Assembly (NCBI GenBank): GCA_035236585.1
Contig: CP141132.1
Span: forward strand, 22,047,945 to 22,111,944
Length of the DNA stretch: 64,000 nt
Source: Warburgia ugandensis
Lineage: Eukaryota > Streptophyta > Magnoliopsida > Canellales > Canellaceae
Direction of reading: 5' to 3'
Shown here: positions 36,851 to 47,188 of the stretch, piece after piece
Layout: every line of letters starts with the position of its first letter
Numbering within the stretch: the first letter of the stretch is position 1
Translations under genes and position numbers: made by a program
Notes under the pieces: generated by a model
Seen by the model: the letters and a program-made list of their open reading frames with translations, nothing else
What the model was told of the DNA's origin: nothing
Database searches by the model: none

Positions 36851-38100
36851 CAAATTATAGCAAACCTGATTCTGAAATGAACAAATAAAATTCCTTCATC
36901 TATCAATATTATCACATGCTGGTTCACGACTTACAAATATTATTCATGCAACCTATAACTACAATTAACCCAAAGAGCTCAGACCCAATAGCCAAACACC
37001 CTAACGGCAACATATAACGCCAAACGGGAAAATGCATCAGGGACAGAGCAAAACAGATTAATAGCAAAACAGAAAGCATGATATATCAACCGTAACCTAA
37101 CATGTCATAACAGAGATAGATAAACATTGCCAGTATCATTCTAAGGTGGACTGAGGTCCATTGGACTGCCGTTACCCCCAAGGCAAGAGAAACCAAACTC
37201 AAGACAAGGAGATCCTCTAACGAACTGATACATGGCGCAGATATCCAAAATCAGACAGGCATAAATCAATTCATGAAAATCATCCATCCATCGATCTATC
37301 TATCTATCTACCATCCATCCATCCATATCTATAAGTTTAGATATCTTGCATCCCAATGTGAATGATTTCAACATATGAAAAATAGTGTTTATTATTTAAA
37401 CCATATGTAACCATCTATATGATATGATGAAAAGTACATCTTTTCATAATTTTGGTTCATCCAATCTTCATCGTTTCTACAATAGTAATCATCCAAAATC
37501 AGCGAATTTAGGTGGATGAGTTTGATCAACCAAAGATGGTTCCATTAAGCTAAAGTGGAACATTTTATAACAACTCCCAATGATGTCTTTGTAATATTTT
37601 GTATGTATTTGTGTGTGTGTCTGCTTAGAGCTAATAAGGTTTAGAGGAGATCATGAGAACTGATGCTTATTAAGTTTGCTATTCTAGTCTACATGAATAT
37701 ATCTCTACTTAATAAAAATTTAAAGATTGTTGAGTAATTTGTTGCAATCTATCTAAATAGAATTTTTCTTAATAACGACTAAGAGTTTTATTACAGTACC
37801 TATTTATGGGCAGCGATGAGCTTAAATATGTCCCTGGAGGTAGGGAGTGCCTCTAGATTTATTATTTGATTTATTTATGAATCGACACCTACGTCGCAAT
37901 GAGTGTATAGTTAGGCAAGGGATGCCATGAAGTGACTAAGCACAATATCATTGATAGTCGAATAAATGGAGATAGTAATAAATATATTGCTTGACAGTTA
38001 AAATAAACATAGATCATAATGGAATCATTAATCGTTATAAACCAAAGTTATACTCTTTTAGATTAGGAAAAAACACTTGAAGATTTAACTTTCACTTTCA
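36851..38100. other. Unassigned stretch upstream of the movement protein block
   Basis: AT-rich, no gene. It contains a CCAT/ATCT tetranucleotide tract (37286-37330). A pararetroviral leader could lie here, but I see no tRNA-Met primer site. Confidence 0.4.
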
Positions 38101-38104
38101 TTTT

Positions 38105-38350
38105 AATCCTTTCTTCATCCTATCTTCTTTTGCCTCATCCATGTCTCTTATATCCTTTGTTTGCTTATAAAACCTTTCCCTTGTATTTCCCTATCTTTCT
38201 TTTTCCTCTCTCTCTTATAATCCTTCCTTAAGCATATTGAATAAATTTCAAGTTTTATTGTAAGCCTTCCACCTTTCTCTTTAATTTATGTTTCAATAGG
38301 CAGCTAAAGTGATAATTTAGGTAGCTTGTTTATTTTATGTTTTAGGCAAC
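38105..38350 (+). promoter_or_regulatory. Pararetrovirus promoter/poly(A)-like unit a (incomplete, no TATA box)
   Basis: Shares ATCCTTTCTTCATCC, CTTGTATTTCCCT, ATAATCCTTCC and a poly(A) signal (AATAAA, 38240-38245) with the units at 40-45 kb, then TGATAATTTAGG and GGCAACT. The upstream TATA part is missing. It is followed on the same strand by caulimovirid coding remnants. Confidence 0.55.
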
Positions 38351-38389
38351 TCAATAAGCATTAATTCTAATGATCATCGTAGAACCTCA

Positions 38390-39620
38390 TGAGTAGGAGA
38401 TCTGTGGGCAAGGAAATTTCCATATCCCAAAAGGAAGAGGAAATGTATCTTCTTCCCAAAGAAGTGGTGAAAGAGACAATTTTTACTTACAAGAGTAATA
38501 CCTCTAGCAAACAATCTTGTAAATAATATGTCTTAAGAGACATTAAAAGCTGAATTGGCTTACTGTCAGAAGAATTCCTTTGACCATGTTTTCTATGTTA
38601 ATTCTACTAACAAGCAATAGCTTGATAAAAATTTTCAAAAAAGAAAAAGAAAAAAGGAAAGGTTTCTTTAAATGCAGACATACCCAGCTTTAATAAATAA
38701 GCACATGGCTATAATGGAAGGTCTAATAAAGACCATTGGTTCGGTAGAAATTGAGTGTAATACCATTGGAAAAATTACTAATTATAGTAAAAAAATAAAC
38801 ATTTTTCCACATGAATGGGGAATTAACCCATGCTTAATTAGAGAAGTATCTGTTTGACAAAATAAATTCTATTTCAATTATTGGGACTATATTCAAGCAA
38901 TGGTTCTTACCTTCCTCATTGATAATCCCAAACAAAAGCATTCCTAGCCAATCAGAATAGATCCTCAATTAAAGGATCAAGAAGTTCCATTCTTGTTTTA
39001 TGAAAAGTGGCTCAAATTTGGGCTAGACCTAAAGATTGTGCTGAACAATATTGTACAACAATATACACCATGGATGAATACACACCCAGAGATAAATAGA
39101 ATCTCTTATGCTAACCTAATTAATGGTCATTACAACTTAAATTCTTCTTGACCTACAATATCCGATGGATATGGAAGTAGTATTTAGAAATCAAGCAGAA
39201 TTAACTACTCAATATACTAGAACTTTGAAGGTTATATTTCTACATATGGTCGAAGACATTGAAATCGAAGTCTTTATTTAGCAAATAATTTTAGATTTCA
39301 AGGTTAATTTGACAATGCTTAAAGAATCTAGACCAAATGGTCCATCTCTTATTGAGTAATCAAAGTCGATGCTTCAAAGAAAATATTCTGTAGCCAATGA
39401 AGTTGAAATAATGTGCAAATGCATGAAGCAGATCAAAGATTAGGTCTTTTTAACTTTCAAAGTACCATTAGACTGCAAAAGTAGTAAATTTAAAAAGAGA
39501 TCATAAAAATATCAAGATGATGATGTCAACATGAAATAATTTCAACATAGTCAATCTGATGAGGATACTCCTAGCCTTGGCAACATTTGAGAAACTTTAA
39601 TAAATTTTTTCCTAAATAAT
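38390..39620 (+). mobile_element. Endogenous caulimovirid fossil: polyprotein fragment on the plus strand
   Basis: The open stretch at 38672-38857 and the sequence after it carry a N-Y-W-D-Y motif, then K-Q-K-H-S and E-K-W-L-K-F-G-L-D. This resembles the Y-x-x-Y-W-D-Y...K-H-x-W-x-I...W-W-x-x-F-G pattern of caulimovirid polyproteins between movement and coat domains. It lies downstream of unit a in the same direction, as a viral ORF would lie after the pregenomic promoter. It is heavily broken. Assignment to Caulimoviridae is moderate and finer placement is not possible. Confidence 0.45.
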
Positions 39621-39737
39621 ATATAGGAATAATAAAAACTCATGCCAAGACAAAATTAGAAAGTAAAGAAAAAGCAACAACCATAAGAATTAGAAAAGGC
39701 ACCATGAATAGCAATTGGCAACAAAATTCAGTGAAAT

Positions 39738-39891
39738 GCTATAGTAAAGCAAGGATTGAATTCAGTGATCGGCAACAAAATTTACTGGTAGCTACAATAA
39801 AATGCTACAATGTTGCTATAGTAAAAATAACCTGATGGTAATTGCTACAGTAATGCTATAGTATGGAGCTACAATAAAAGTGCTACAGTGC
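39738..39891 (+). repeat. Cluster of GCTAYARTA motifs
   Basis: Eight copies of GCTACA/TATA-A/G-T-like 9-mers start at 39738, 39791, 39804, 39815, 39844, 39855, 39868 and 39882. They lie about 115-265 bp upstream of the TATA box of unit b. Function is unknown; an upstream promoter element is a reasonable guess. Confidence 0.7.
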
Positions 39892-39949
39892 ACCCTGCCT
39901 TGGATGGAGACTACTGATACAATGATTTACAATTATTATTATTATAGTA

Positions 39950-40131
39950 AAAATTACACCAATGTGTCTGTCTAATGAATGAAGGCCACGATCTAGTTCT
40001 TTTTCTATATATTGCATATAAACCCTTTGTGTTTATTGCATCCTTTCTTCATCCTATCTTGATTTTCCTTGTCCATCTCTCTTGTTTCCTTGTAAAGCCT
40101 TCCCCTTGTATTCCCCTCCACCCTCTCTCTG
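39950..40131 (+). promoter_or_regulatory. Pararetrovirus promoter-like unit b, left half
   Basis: Contains the GTCTAATGAATGAAGGCCAC lead-in, a TATA box (CTATATATTG, from 40005) and CCCTTTGTGTTT, then ATCCTTTCTTCATCC. It is cut at 40131 by the LTR that ends at 43259. Its continuation, with the poly(A) signal, is 43260-43490. Confidence 0.6.
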
Positions 40132-43100
40132 TGTAATATCCTCAATTTTTACTCCTACAAATTAGTAATAAAATAAATTAATAAAAATAAATAAATTATA
40201 AATAAAATTTTGATTTGAAACTACTAAATTTTGAAAGTACACATCGATAGGATTTGACCGATATCAAGAACACAAAAAACAAAGATCGGATGAGGGAGAT
40301 ATGGACAATTTAAGTTATGAGGGTATTTTGATTAGGAAAGGGACCCAAATTAGAGGGGGTCATTTTGATCATGACACCCCATTTCCATTCTGATCCTATC
40401 GCTGGTGGAGAAAATTTGTGATAACATTTTCCTATGAGGGAAGCGAATCTTCAACTACAAAAGCAAGCTTTCCCCCTTTCTCTAACGCAAAACACCCTAG
40501 GAATCCTTGCCTTCTTTGCCTTGTTCTCCAGCAAACACAACCGACATCTGCACTCATCAGAGGACTCCGATCTCCACTCTTTGGCACAAATCAGGTAGGC
40601 TACGATCTCTATCCTTCTCTTTTTGCTTTTTTCGGCTTTTCCCCTCTCAGATCCAAGCCGGATTTGGTCTCAACGGGCAGTGGAATGCTGGTGAAACCAA
40701 AACCGTGGATCATTGTTAAACCCACGTTAAGGATAGCTTGGATGATATATTTGAGCAGTTAAATGTAATCTTTGGACCCAAAAAACCTAGGAATGGTGAA
40801 AACATATAAAAAATCAGGTCATCTGGGACCTTGATCAGAGCAAAATAGAACGGACGGTCTGAGCACATTGCCCTTGATGGACAGCACACCTAAGACACAG
40901 CTTCAGGCACACACAAGGCGACACTACACAACATGCTGCACACGTGCCTGCAGTGCATGTGCACGCAAAGAGCGACACTCATGTGCAGTCCCGTTCAGGC
41001 AGAACGCTGGGCATCTTGAAAACTAGGACGCACACAGAGTGTTTCAGTTATCGGGATGCACATGGCCTATTGACAACCGATGCAACTTAGTGTAAAATAG
41101 GATTTTGGCTTGAATTTTTGCTATGAACAGTTGTTTGGCTGAAATGGTTTTTTTGAGATTCTAGAGGCTACAGAAGTCTAATTTTTTATCCGTAAGGCCT
41201 GTTGAATTTGTCTCGATGATGAGGACCTAAATTTAGCATTAGAATCTTGATCTGATCACATCTAGTCAGACCAAATTCATAAAATAACACCATATCACTT
41301 AGATTAAGCCAATCAAGGGGTGATCAAGCCCTAGAACTTGAACAATTAAGTAATCTAAGGTAAGAACTAAGGGTTCTAAAGATCAGATTAAGTGTATTTA
41401 TACTAAGAATTTATTTGGACCATTGATCTAGCCTAGATCTTGGAAATTTGTTAATTCGAGAGTGATTTGACTATTAGATCAAGGTGTAAACTTTAGATAC
41501 ACACTAAAATGAGTAGATGAACATGAAATAGGATTGATTAATAATAATTAAAGCTTGAATTAATGAGCTCATCATAAATAGAGATATTAAAGAATGATCC
41601 AATGGTTGGATTGCCATAGATTTCACTAAGATGAAATAGATAACACGAAATAGTACTGTGATACTAGCAGGCACATCAGAGTGTGCGAGCTAAGAGGATT
41701 ACATTCTTGATTGGGTTATCTCTCATTGAGGTAGGTGACGACATTTAATGTGGCATTTTAATTTTTTAAAATCTTGCATCATCATAGCATCATGATTGAT
41801 TGTCACATGTTTATTCATTTTGAATATCTATAAATTTCAAAGTTTTATGCCATGATTGATATGAGATTTCAATAATACATTGAATGGGTTTTCATGATCT
41901 ATTGTTTTATGGTATTGGTACTGTGTATCTTACGTATGATTAGTAAATATCTTTCTTTATTTATTGCATCACTGAGATTGGTGGTTTTTCATACAATTGG
42001 TGGTGGAGGCTTGGTGGCTAGTCCTTTGAGAGGCTAACCCCGGGATGAGGGGTGTGCCTTGCAGATTGTGAGCCACGAGTGCTCCTGGTTTTACTAGATA
42101 CACGATTTTCATGTTTTGTGATTTATGGCAGGTGCTCTCACTTGGTAGATGTCATGCTAGGAGGGAGTAGGGCCGACCACTCACCCTCTGAATTTATAAT
42201 GTGATAGACACTTGCCACAGATGGCTTTCAGTAGGGGTTTGGTAACATGAGTAGTCCACACTACCAGTCCAAGCCTTCCCATGAGAACGAATGTTAAGTT
42301 TCCTATTATAGTGTTGAGGAGGAGCGGTAGTGGTTGAGACCTTAGAGTGGTTGCCACCACAGTATGACGATCTATACTCTTGTTCTGTATGCTTGCATGA
42401 TGAGCATGGAGATTCTATTGTATGCCTGGGTGTGACGACACTGAGAGGATTGATATGAGTACTCATGATTTGTTGTAAGAGTGTATGGGACACTCGTAGG
42501 ACCCATGTACCTTAGGTGCCTTGCTTGTTATTGTATGCTCATTGTGATTGGATCATATCATGTTTTACACTCATGAGATTCATGTTTTATCGCTCATGAT
42601 GTTTTGCTTATGATACATATTCCATGGATGTTATGACTTACACTTATATTAGCATTGCTATTCGACTTGCTTTTTATGTTTCAATTGTTATTACATTAAA
42701 TGTCTATGTACCTACACAAGCAATAGCTTGCTGAGGCATTAATTTGTTTTGCAATGCCTTAGATATTGAGCGCGACAACAAGAAAGGCAAGGCCATGGTG
42801 GGACCAAGACAGAAGTGGGGATCATGTTTACCTTATTGATAGATAGCTTGACGTGAATGATGAGATAAACTACATTTCAGATTTATATCATGCACTATAT
42901 ACGCTTATATTTGAGTTGATTATGACATTTATACACTATGGACATGTTATTCAGTACAGTGGAATGTTATGATAGATAGAGCCTGAGCCACATTATTATG
43001 TTTTTGGATATTTATAGTTTAAAATAAAGGCACCATTAGTTTGACGTTGGAACTGATATTAGTATTGTTTTAAATTTATTGCTACGTACTTATATTCATC

Positions 43101-43259
43101 TCATAATTGTAAATGTTTTTGAAAATGAAAATAACACCAGGTGGTTTTTAAGTGAATGCTTTATATAATATAGTAAATAAAACCTTTTGACTCTGCAATC
43201 CCAACTATATTTATTATTATTTTTATAAAAAAAATGATATAAAAACCCAGGGTGTTACA
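40132..43259 (+). mobile_element. LTR, probably Ty3/gypsy solo LTR, 3.1 kb, inserted in unit b
   Basis: Starts TGTAATATCCTC and ends CCAGGGTGTTACA, fitting TG...CA. Removing it joins the two halves of a promoter-like unit that is continuous in four neighbouring units. Length and termini suggest a Tekay/Del-like chromovirus LTR. The flanks are CT-rich and no clean 5-bp duplication can be read. There is no internal region or second LTR in the window. The strand is assumed from the start motif. Confidence 0.6.
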
Positions 43260-43490
43260 CACACAAGCACTCTCTCTCTCTCTCTTGTAATCCTTCCTCA
43301 AGCATAGTGAATAAAGTTCAAGTTCATGTTTTCTTGTAAGTATTGTGTGTTTCTTTAATTTATGCTTTAGTAGGAAGCTAAAGTGATAATTTAGTCAATT
43401 TTGGGCTACTAAAGATATTAGCTTGTTTATTTCATGTTTTAGGCAGCTAGTGCAATGTAGGTAACTTAATATTTGTGCTCCTCTACTTCC
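43260..43490 (+). promoter_or_regulatory. Pararetrovirus promoter-like unit b, right half
   Basis: Continues unit b after the LTR with CTTGTAATCCTTCCTCAAGC, AATAAA (43310-43315), AAGTGATAATTTAG and GGCAGCTAGTG. The spacing from the TATA box at 40005 is about 178 bp once the LTR is removed. Confidence 0.6.
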
Positions 43491-43895
43491 ACTTCTTTGG
43501 TAATTAAAAATGTGTCGGTCTAATGAATGAATACCATATTTCTAGTTATTTTTCTACATATAGCATGTAACCCCTTGTGTTTAGGGAATCCTTTCTTCAT
43601 CCTTTCTTCTTTTTCCTCATCCATCTCTTTTGTATCTCTTGTTTCGTTCTAAAAACTTCCCTTTGTATTTCTCTCTCTTTCTATCCTTTGTTTCTTGTAA
43701 TCCTTCCTCACGCATAGTGAATAAGGTTTAGTTTTCTTACAAGTCTTTCTTTCTCTTTAAGTTATGTTTCGTTAGGTAGCTAACGTGATAAGTTAGCCAT
43801 CTTGTTATTCTATGTTTTAAGTTGCTTGTTTATTTCATGTTTTAGGCAACTAGTGTAAAGTAGGTAGCTTAATATTTGTACTCCTTTGCTTATGC
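43491..43895 (+). promoter_or_regulatory. Pararetrovirus promoter/poly(A)-like unit c
   Basis: TATA-box region CTACATATAGCATGTAACCC from 43554. AATAAG poly(A)-like signal at 43720, about 167 bp later. Then a TTATGTTTCGTTAGG word and the AGCTTAATATTTGTACTCC end word. Confidence 0.6.
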
Positions 43896-44325
43896 TTCTT
43901 TTGTAATTAAAAATGTGTGGGCCCAATGAATGAGGACCACATATCTAGTTATTTTTCTATATATAGCATGTAACCCCTTGTGTTTGGAGCATCCTTTCTT
44001 CATCCTATCTTCATTTGCCTCGTCCATCTCTCTTGTATCCCTTGTTTCCTTTTAAAACCTTCCCCTTGTATTTCCCTCTCTTTCTATTCCATCCTCTCTT
44101 ATAATCCTTCCTCAAGCATAGTGAATAATGTTCAAGTTTTATTTTGTCTTTTATCTTTCTCTTTAATTTATGTTTCAAAAGGTACCTAAAGTGATAATTT
44201 AGCCAGCTTGTTTATTTTATGATTTAGGTAGCTAAAGATAATTTAGGCAACTTGTTTATTTTATGTATTAGGCAACTAGTGTAAAGTAGGCAGCTTACTA
44301 TTTGTACTTCTTTGCTTCAACATCT
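43896..44325 (+). promoter_or_regulatory. Pararetrovirus promoter/poly(A)-like unit d
   Basis: TATA box CTATATATAG from 43957. AATAAT at 44124, again 167 bp downstream. It includes a small local duplication of the AGCTTGTTTATTTTATG word. The open frame at 43980-44189 is a chance frame in this repeated DNA. Confidence 0.6.
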
Positions 44326-44790
44326 CTGGTAACTAAAAATGCATCGATCTAATGAACGAAGGCCACTTATCTTGTTCTTTTTCTATATATAGCATGTAAC
44401 CCCCTATGTTTGGGACATCTTTTCTTCATCCTATCTTATTTTTCGTGGTCTATCTCTCTTGTTTCCCTTGTTTCCTTCTAAAACCTTCCCATTATACTTC
44501 CCTCTCTTTCTATCCCTTTCTCTCTTATAATCCTTCCTCAAGTATAGTCAATAAAGTCCAAGGTTTCTTGTAAGTCTTCTATATTTTTCTTTAATTCAAG
44601 TTTTATTAGGAAACTGAAGTGATAATTTAAGTAGCTTGTATATTTTATATTTTTGGAAGCCAAAGATAATTTGGGCAGCTTAATTAATTTTTGTTTTAGG
44701 TAGCTAGTGTAAAGTGGGTAACTTAAAATTTGTGTTTCTTTGCTTCTGTTTTTGGGGACTACTGTTATAGTAATATACAATTATTGACGC
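44326..44790 (+). promoter_or_regulatory. Pararetrovirus promoter/poly(A)-like unit e
   Basis: TATA box CTATATATAG from 44383. AATAAA at 44550-44555, spacing 167 bp. The tail (44755-44790) has GTTATAGTAATATACAATTA, a relic of the sequence that precedes unit b (39905-39950). Confidence 0.6.
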
Positions 44791-45145
44791 AGTAAAAGAT
44801 CACCAATGTGTGGGTCTAATTAATGAAGACTGCATTTTTAGTTCTTTTTTTGATATGTAGCATGTAACTCCCTATGTTTGAGACATCCTTTCTTCATCAT
44901 ATCTTCTTTTGAACCATCCATCTCTCTTGTATCCCTTGTTTCCTTTCTAAAGCTTCCCCTTGTATTTCTCTCTGTTTCTTTCCATTTCTCTCTTGTAATT
45001 TAATCAAGCATAGTGAATAAAGTCCAGCTTTCTTACAAGCCTTCTATCCTTCTCTTTAATTTATGTTTCAGTAGGGAGCTTGTTTATTTTATCTTATAAA
45101 TAGGCAGCGTAAAGTAGGAAGCTTAATATTTGAACTACTTTGCTT
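44791..45145 (+). promoter_or_regulatory. Pararetrovirus promoter/poly(A)-like unit f
   Basis: Degraded TATA box (GATATGTAGC, about 44851). AATAAA at 45016-45021, spacing about 166 bp. It ends with AGCTTAATATTTGAACTAC beside the oppositely oriented protease fragment. Confidence 0.55.
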
Positions 45146-45149
45146 CCTT

Positions 45150-45600
45150 TTTAAGTCTTTCGATTTAGAAGATTCATATTCATCTATGTCAAATAATTTT
45201 GAGTTAAATGAATTTAAAAGAATTTTATATAGAGATTGTATAATATTTTTCTCAAAATAAATTCTTGAAGAATTAATTATGTTTATTTGGTGATGAAGAT
45301 TTTTCACAATAAGAAAAGTTATTGGTATACAAACATCTATATTACAGACAAAAGTATTTTGAGATTTGTATTTTGTATCAATTTTATTATTGGTAGCCGA
45401 AATAAGGTTATGGTTAGTTTTTTTCACAAAATTTTATTAGAACTATTCCTTCTTGGATACAACTTATATCTGCTCCACTATTCACCAGGGTAATTAAATC
45501 TTCACAATACCAATCTTGTCCTACAACAAGAGTAACATTGATGTACCATTTTTGTGAAGTAATTTATTTCTTACTTTTTATTTATTTATGTAAGCTCTAA
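45150..45600 (-). pseudogene. Caulimovirid aspartic protease fragment (broken)
   Basis: The minus strand carries a K-W-Y-I-N-V-T start, an N-S-G-A-D-I motif (D-T/S-G-A-D in relatives), S-C-I-Q-E-G and K-F-C-E-K, then downstream FLIVKNLHHQ. This matches the protease that follows the coat protein in Caulimoviridae polyproteins. RT is not attached; the sequence gives way to promoter-like unit f. Its strand matches the block at 34.5-36.9 kb, so the two may be parts of one rearranged insertion. Confidence 0.6.
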
Positions 45601-45651
45601 GATATTGGTTTCTATGTGAATAATTTGATTTTGTTCCTAATGACAAGTTAC

Positions 45652-45679
45652 CACACACACACACACACACACACACACA
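45652..45679. repeat. (CA)n microsatellite
   Basis: Fourteen CA units in AT-rich DNA just left of the Athila element. Confidence 0.95.
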
Positions 45680-46649
45680 AGAACAAAATGCTGGCTATCC
45701 ACATCTAGATAAGCCCTTAAAAGGGACTTTTTACCAATGGAACTCATTTTTTGTGCTAGATAATTTGCCTCATTTATTTTTATTTTTTGAATATTTAAAA
45801 TATAAAAAATATTTCAAAACAAAATGTTCATTGTTGATTGTTTTACCATAAGTGCACAATCTATTGAAGTATAGCTAATGCAAGTATTAGTCGATCCCAT
45901 GGGGACTCAACTTAAAAAATATGGGGTTTAAATGAAATTTAATTGTCTAAAAATAAAAAAAATAAACTAACAATAAAATAAAATTTTAGATTTATTTAAA
46001 TGATGAAAATTATAGAAATTATAGTTCTAAAAAGACAGAAAATTAAACTAAATAAATAGCCTTGGATTGCATAGTCCATGGATAGGCAAAACTAAGATAA
46101 AACTGAACTAAAATAACAATCGAGACACAAATGTAATTAAAATGGGGACAGATGGGGAATTTAGGAAAATAGACCAGGGCAACATTAGAATTAAAGATTT
46201 TTTATTTTTTTTTAATAGAAATAGGAAACATTGGGAGGAGGAAGACAATGAATAGTAGGGGAAGAGAAGAAGAGGAGGAACAGAAAGAAAACCCAACACG
46301 AGTTTTCTTCTATGGGTCAAGTGGTGCTGCTAGTACTATGGAATAGAGAGGAGTTGAGGTGTGGGAGAGACAAACAAAGAGGGCAAAGCAGGGAGTAGAT
46401 AAGGCTGGGCAATCAGGTGACTATTGGATGGACTAATTCGTGGTAGAAGGAGTAGGCGGGTGTGCTGGTGTTGGTTGGAGGTAAAGAGGGATCAGAGTGG
46501 GAGAGATAGAGTGAGAGGGAGAACAAGAGAGTGGGAAAGACAGAGGGTCTCGCTAGTGCTTGGTTTAGGATGCTAGTGTGACAGAGAGAATGAGAGAGAG
46601 ACTGTAGAAGAGAAAGAAGAGAGCAAGGAAACAAGAGAAAGAAGAGAGC

Positions 46650-46652
<3 letters not shown>

Positions 46653-46738
<86 letters not shown>
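46653..46738. repeat. (GA)n microsatellite in the Athila 3' LTR
   Basis: About 86 bp of uninterrupted GA. It starts 44 bp from the LTR TATA box, downstream of it in the direction of transcription. Ser-Leu and Arg-Glu frames over it are artefacts. Confidence 0.95.
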
Positions 46739-46741
<3 letters not shown>

Positions 46742-46781
46742 ACCGGCCTCCAACCTTTTTTTGCATGTGCCTCCCTTCTTC

Positions 46782-46789
46782 TTTATATA
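46782..46789 (-). promoter_or_regulatory. TATA box of the Athila 3' LTR
   Basis: TATATAAA on the minus strand within GTTATATAAAGAAG, conserved in the 5' LTR at 57411-57418. Confidence 0.6.
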
Positions 46790-47178
46790 ACTTCTCTCAT
46801 AAGAGTTTGATTTTGATTCAAACTCTAATTTCCTATTCCTTATCAAGATTTTTGCATTTAATGTCCTGATTATCTTCAATTTTTGTTTTTCCAAGAAGTT
46901 TCCTCATCTTGATCTAATCCATTTATGTTGATATGGATTGTCCAATTTTGATTTGATTAATCTGCAACACACAGGACCAAATTAGAGTCATCTAAACCAT
47001 TCATTACTCCTCTAATTTGCTCTGATGATCATTTGACCATTAATTTTGCAATTTAATGGTTAGGTGGCCAATTAGAGTTAAAATACAAAATTTTATATAA
47101 AATCTCAAAATTAATTGCTTAGATGATCTAATTAGATGTTAGATTAAGGGTATTTTTGCCAAAATTGAACACTTAACA

Positions 47179-47188
47179 CACCCCCAAC
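47179..47188 (-). promoter_or_regulatory. Polypurine tract of the Athila element
   Basis: GTTGGGGGTG on the minus strand directly abuts the TGTTAAG start of the 3' LTR. This is the usual position for the plus-strand primer. Confidence 0.8.

Larger units (their letters stand above)
45835..47178 (-). mobile_element. Athila 3' LTR
   Basis: 1344 bp. Minus-strand start TGTTAAGTGTTC, end GTAAAACAATCA. TATA box at 46782-46789 and one GA array (46653-46738). Confidence 0.9.
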
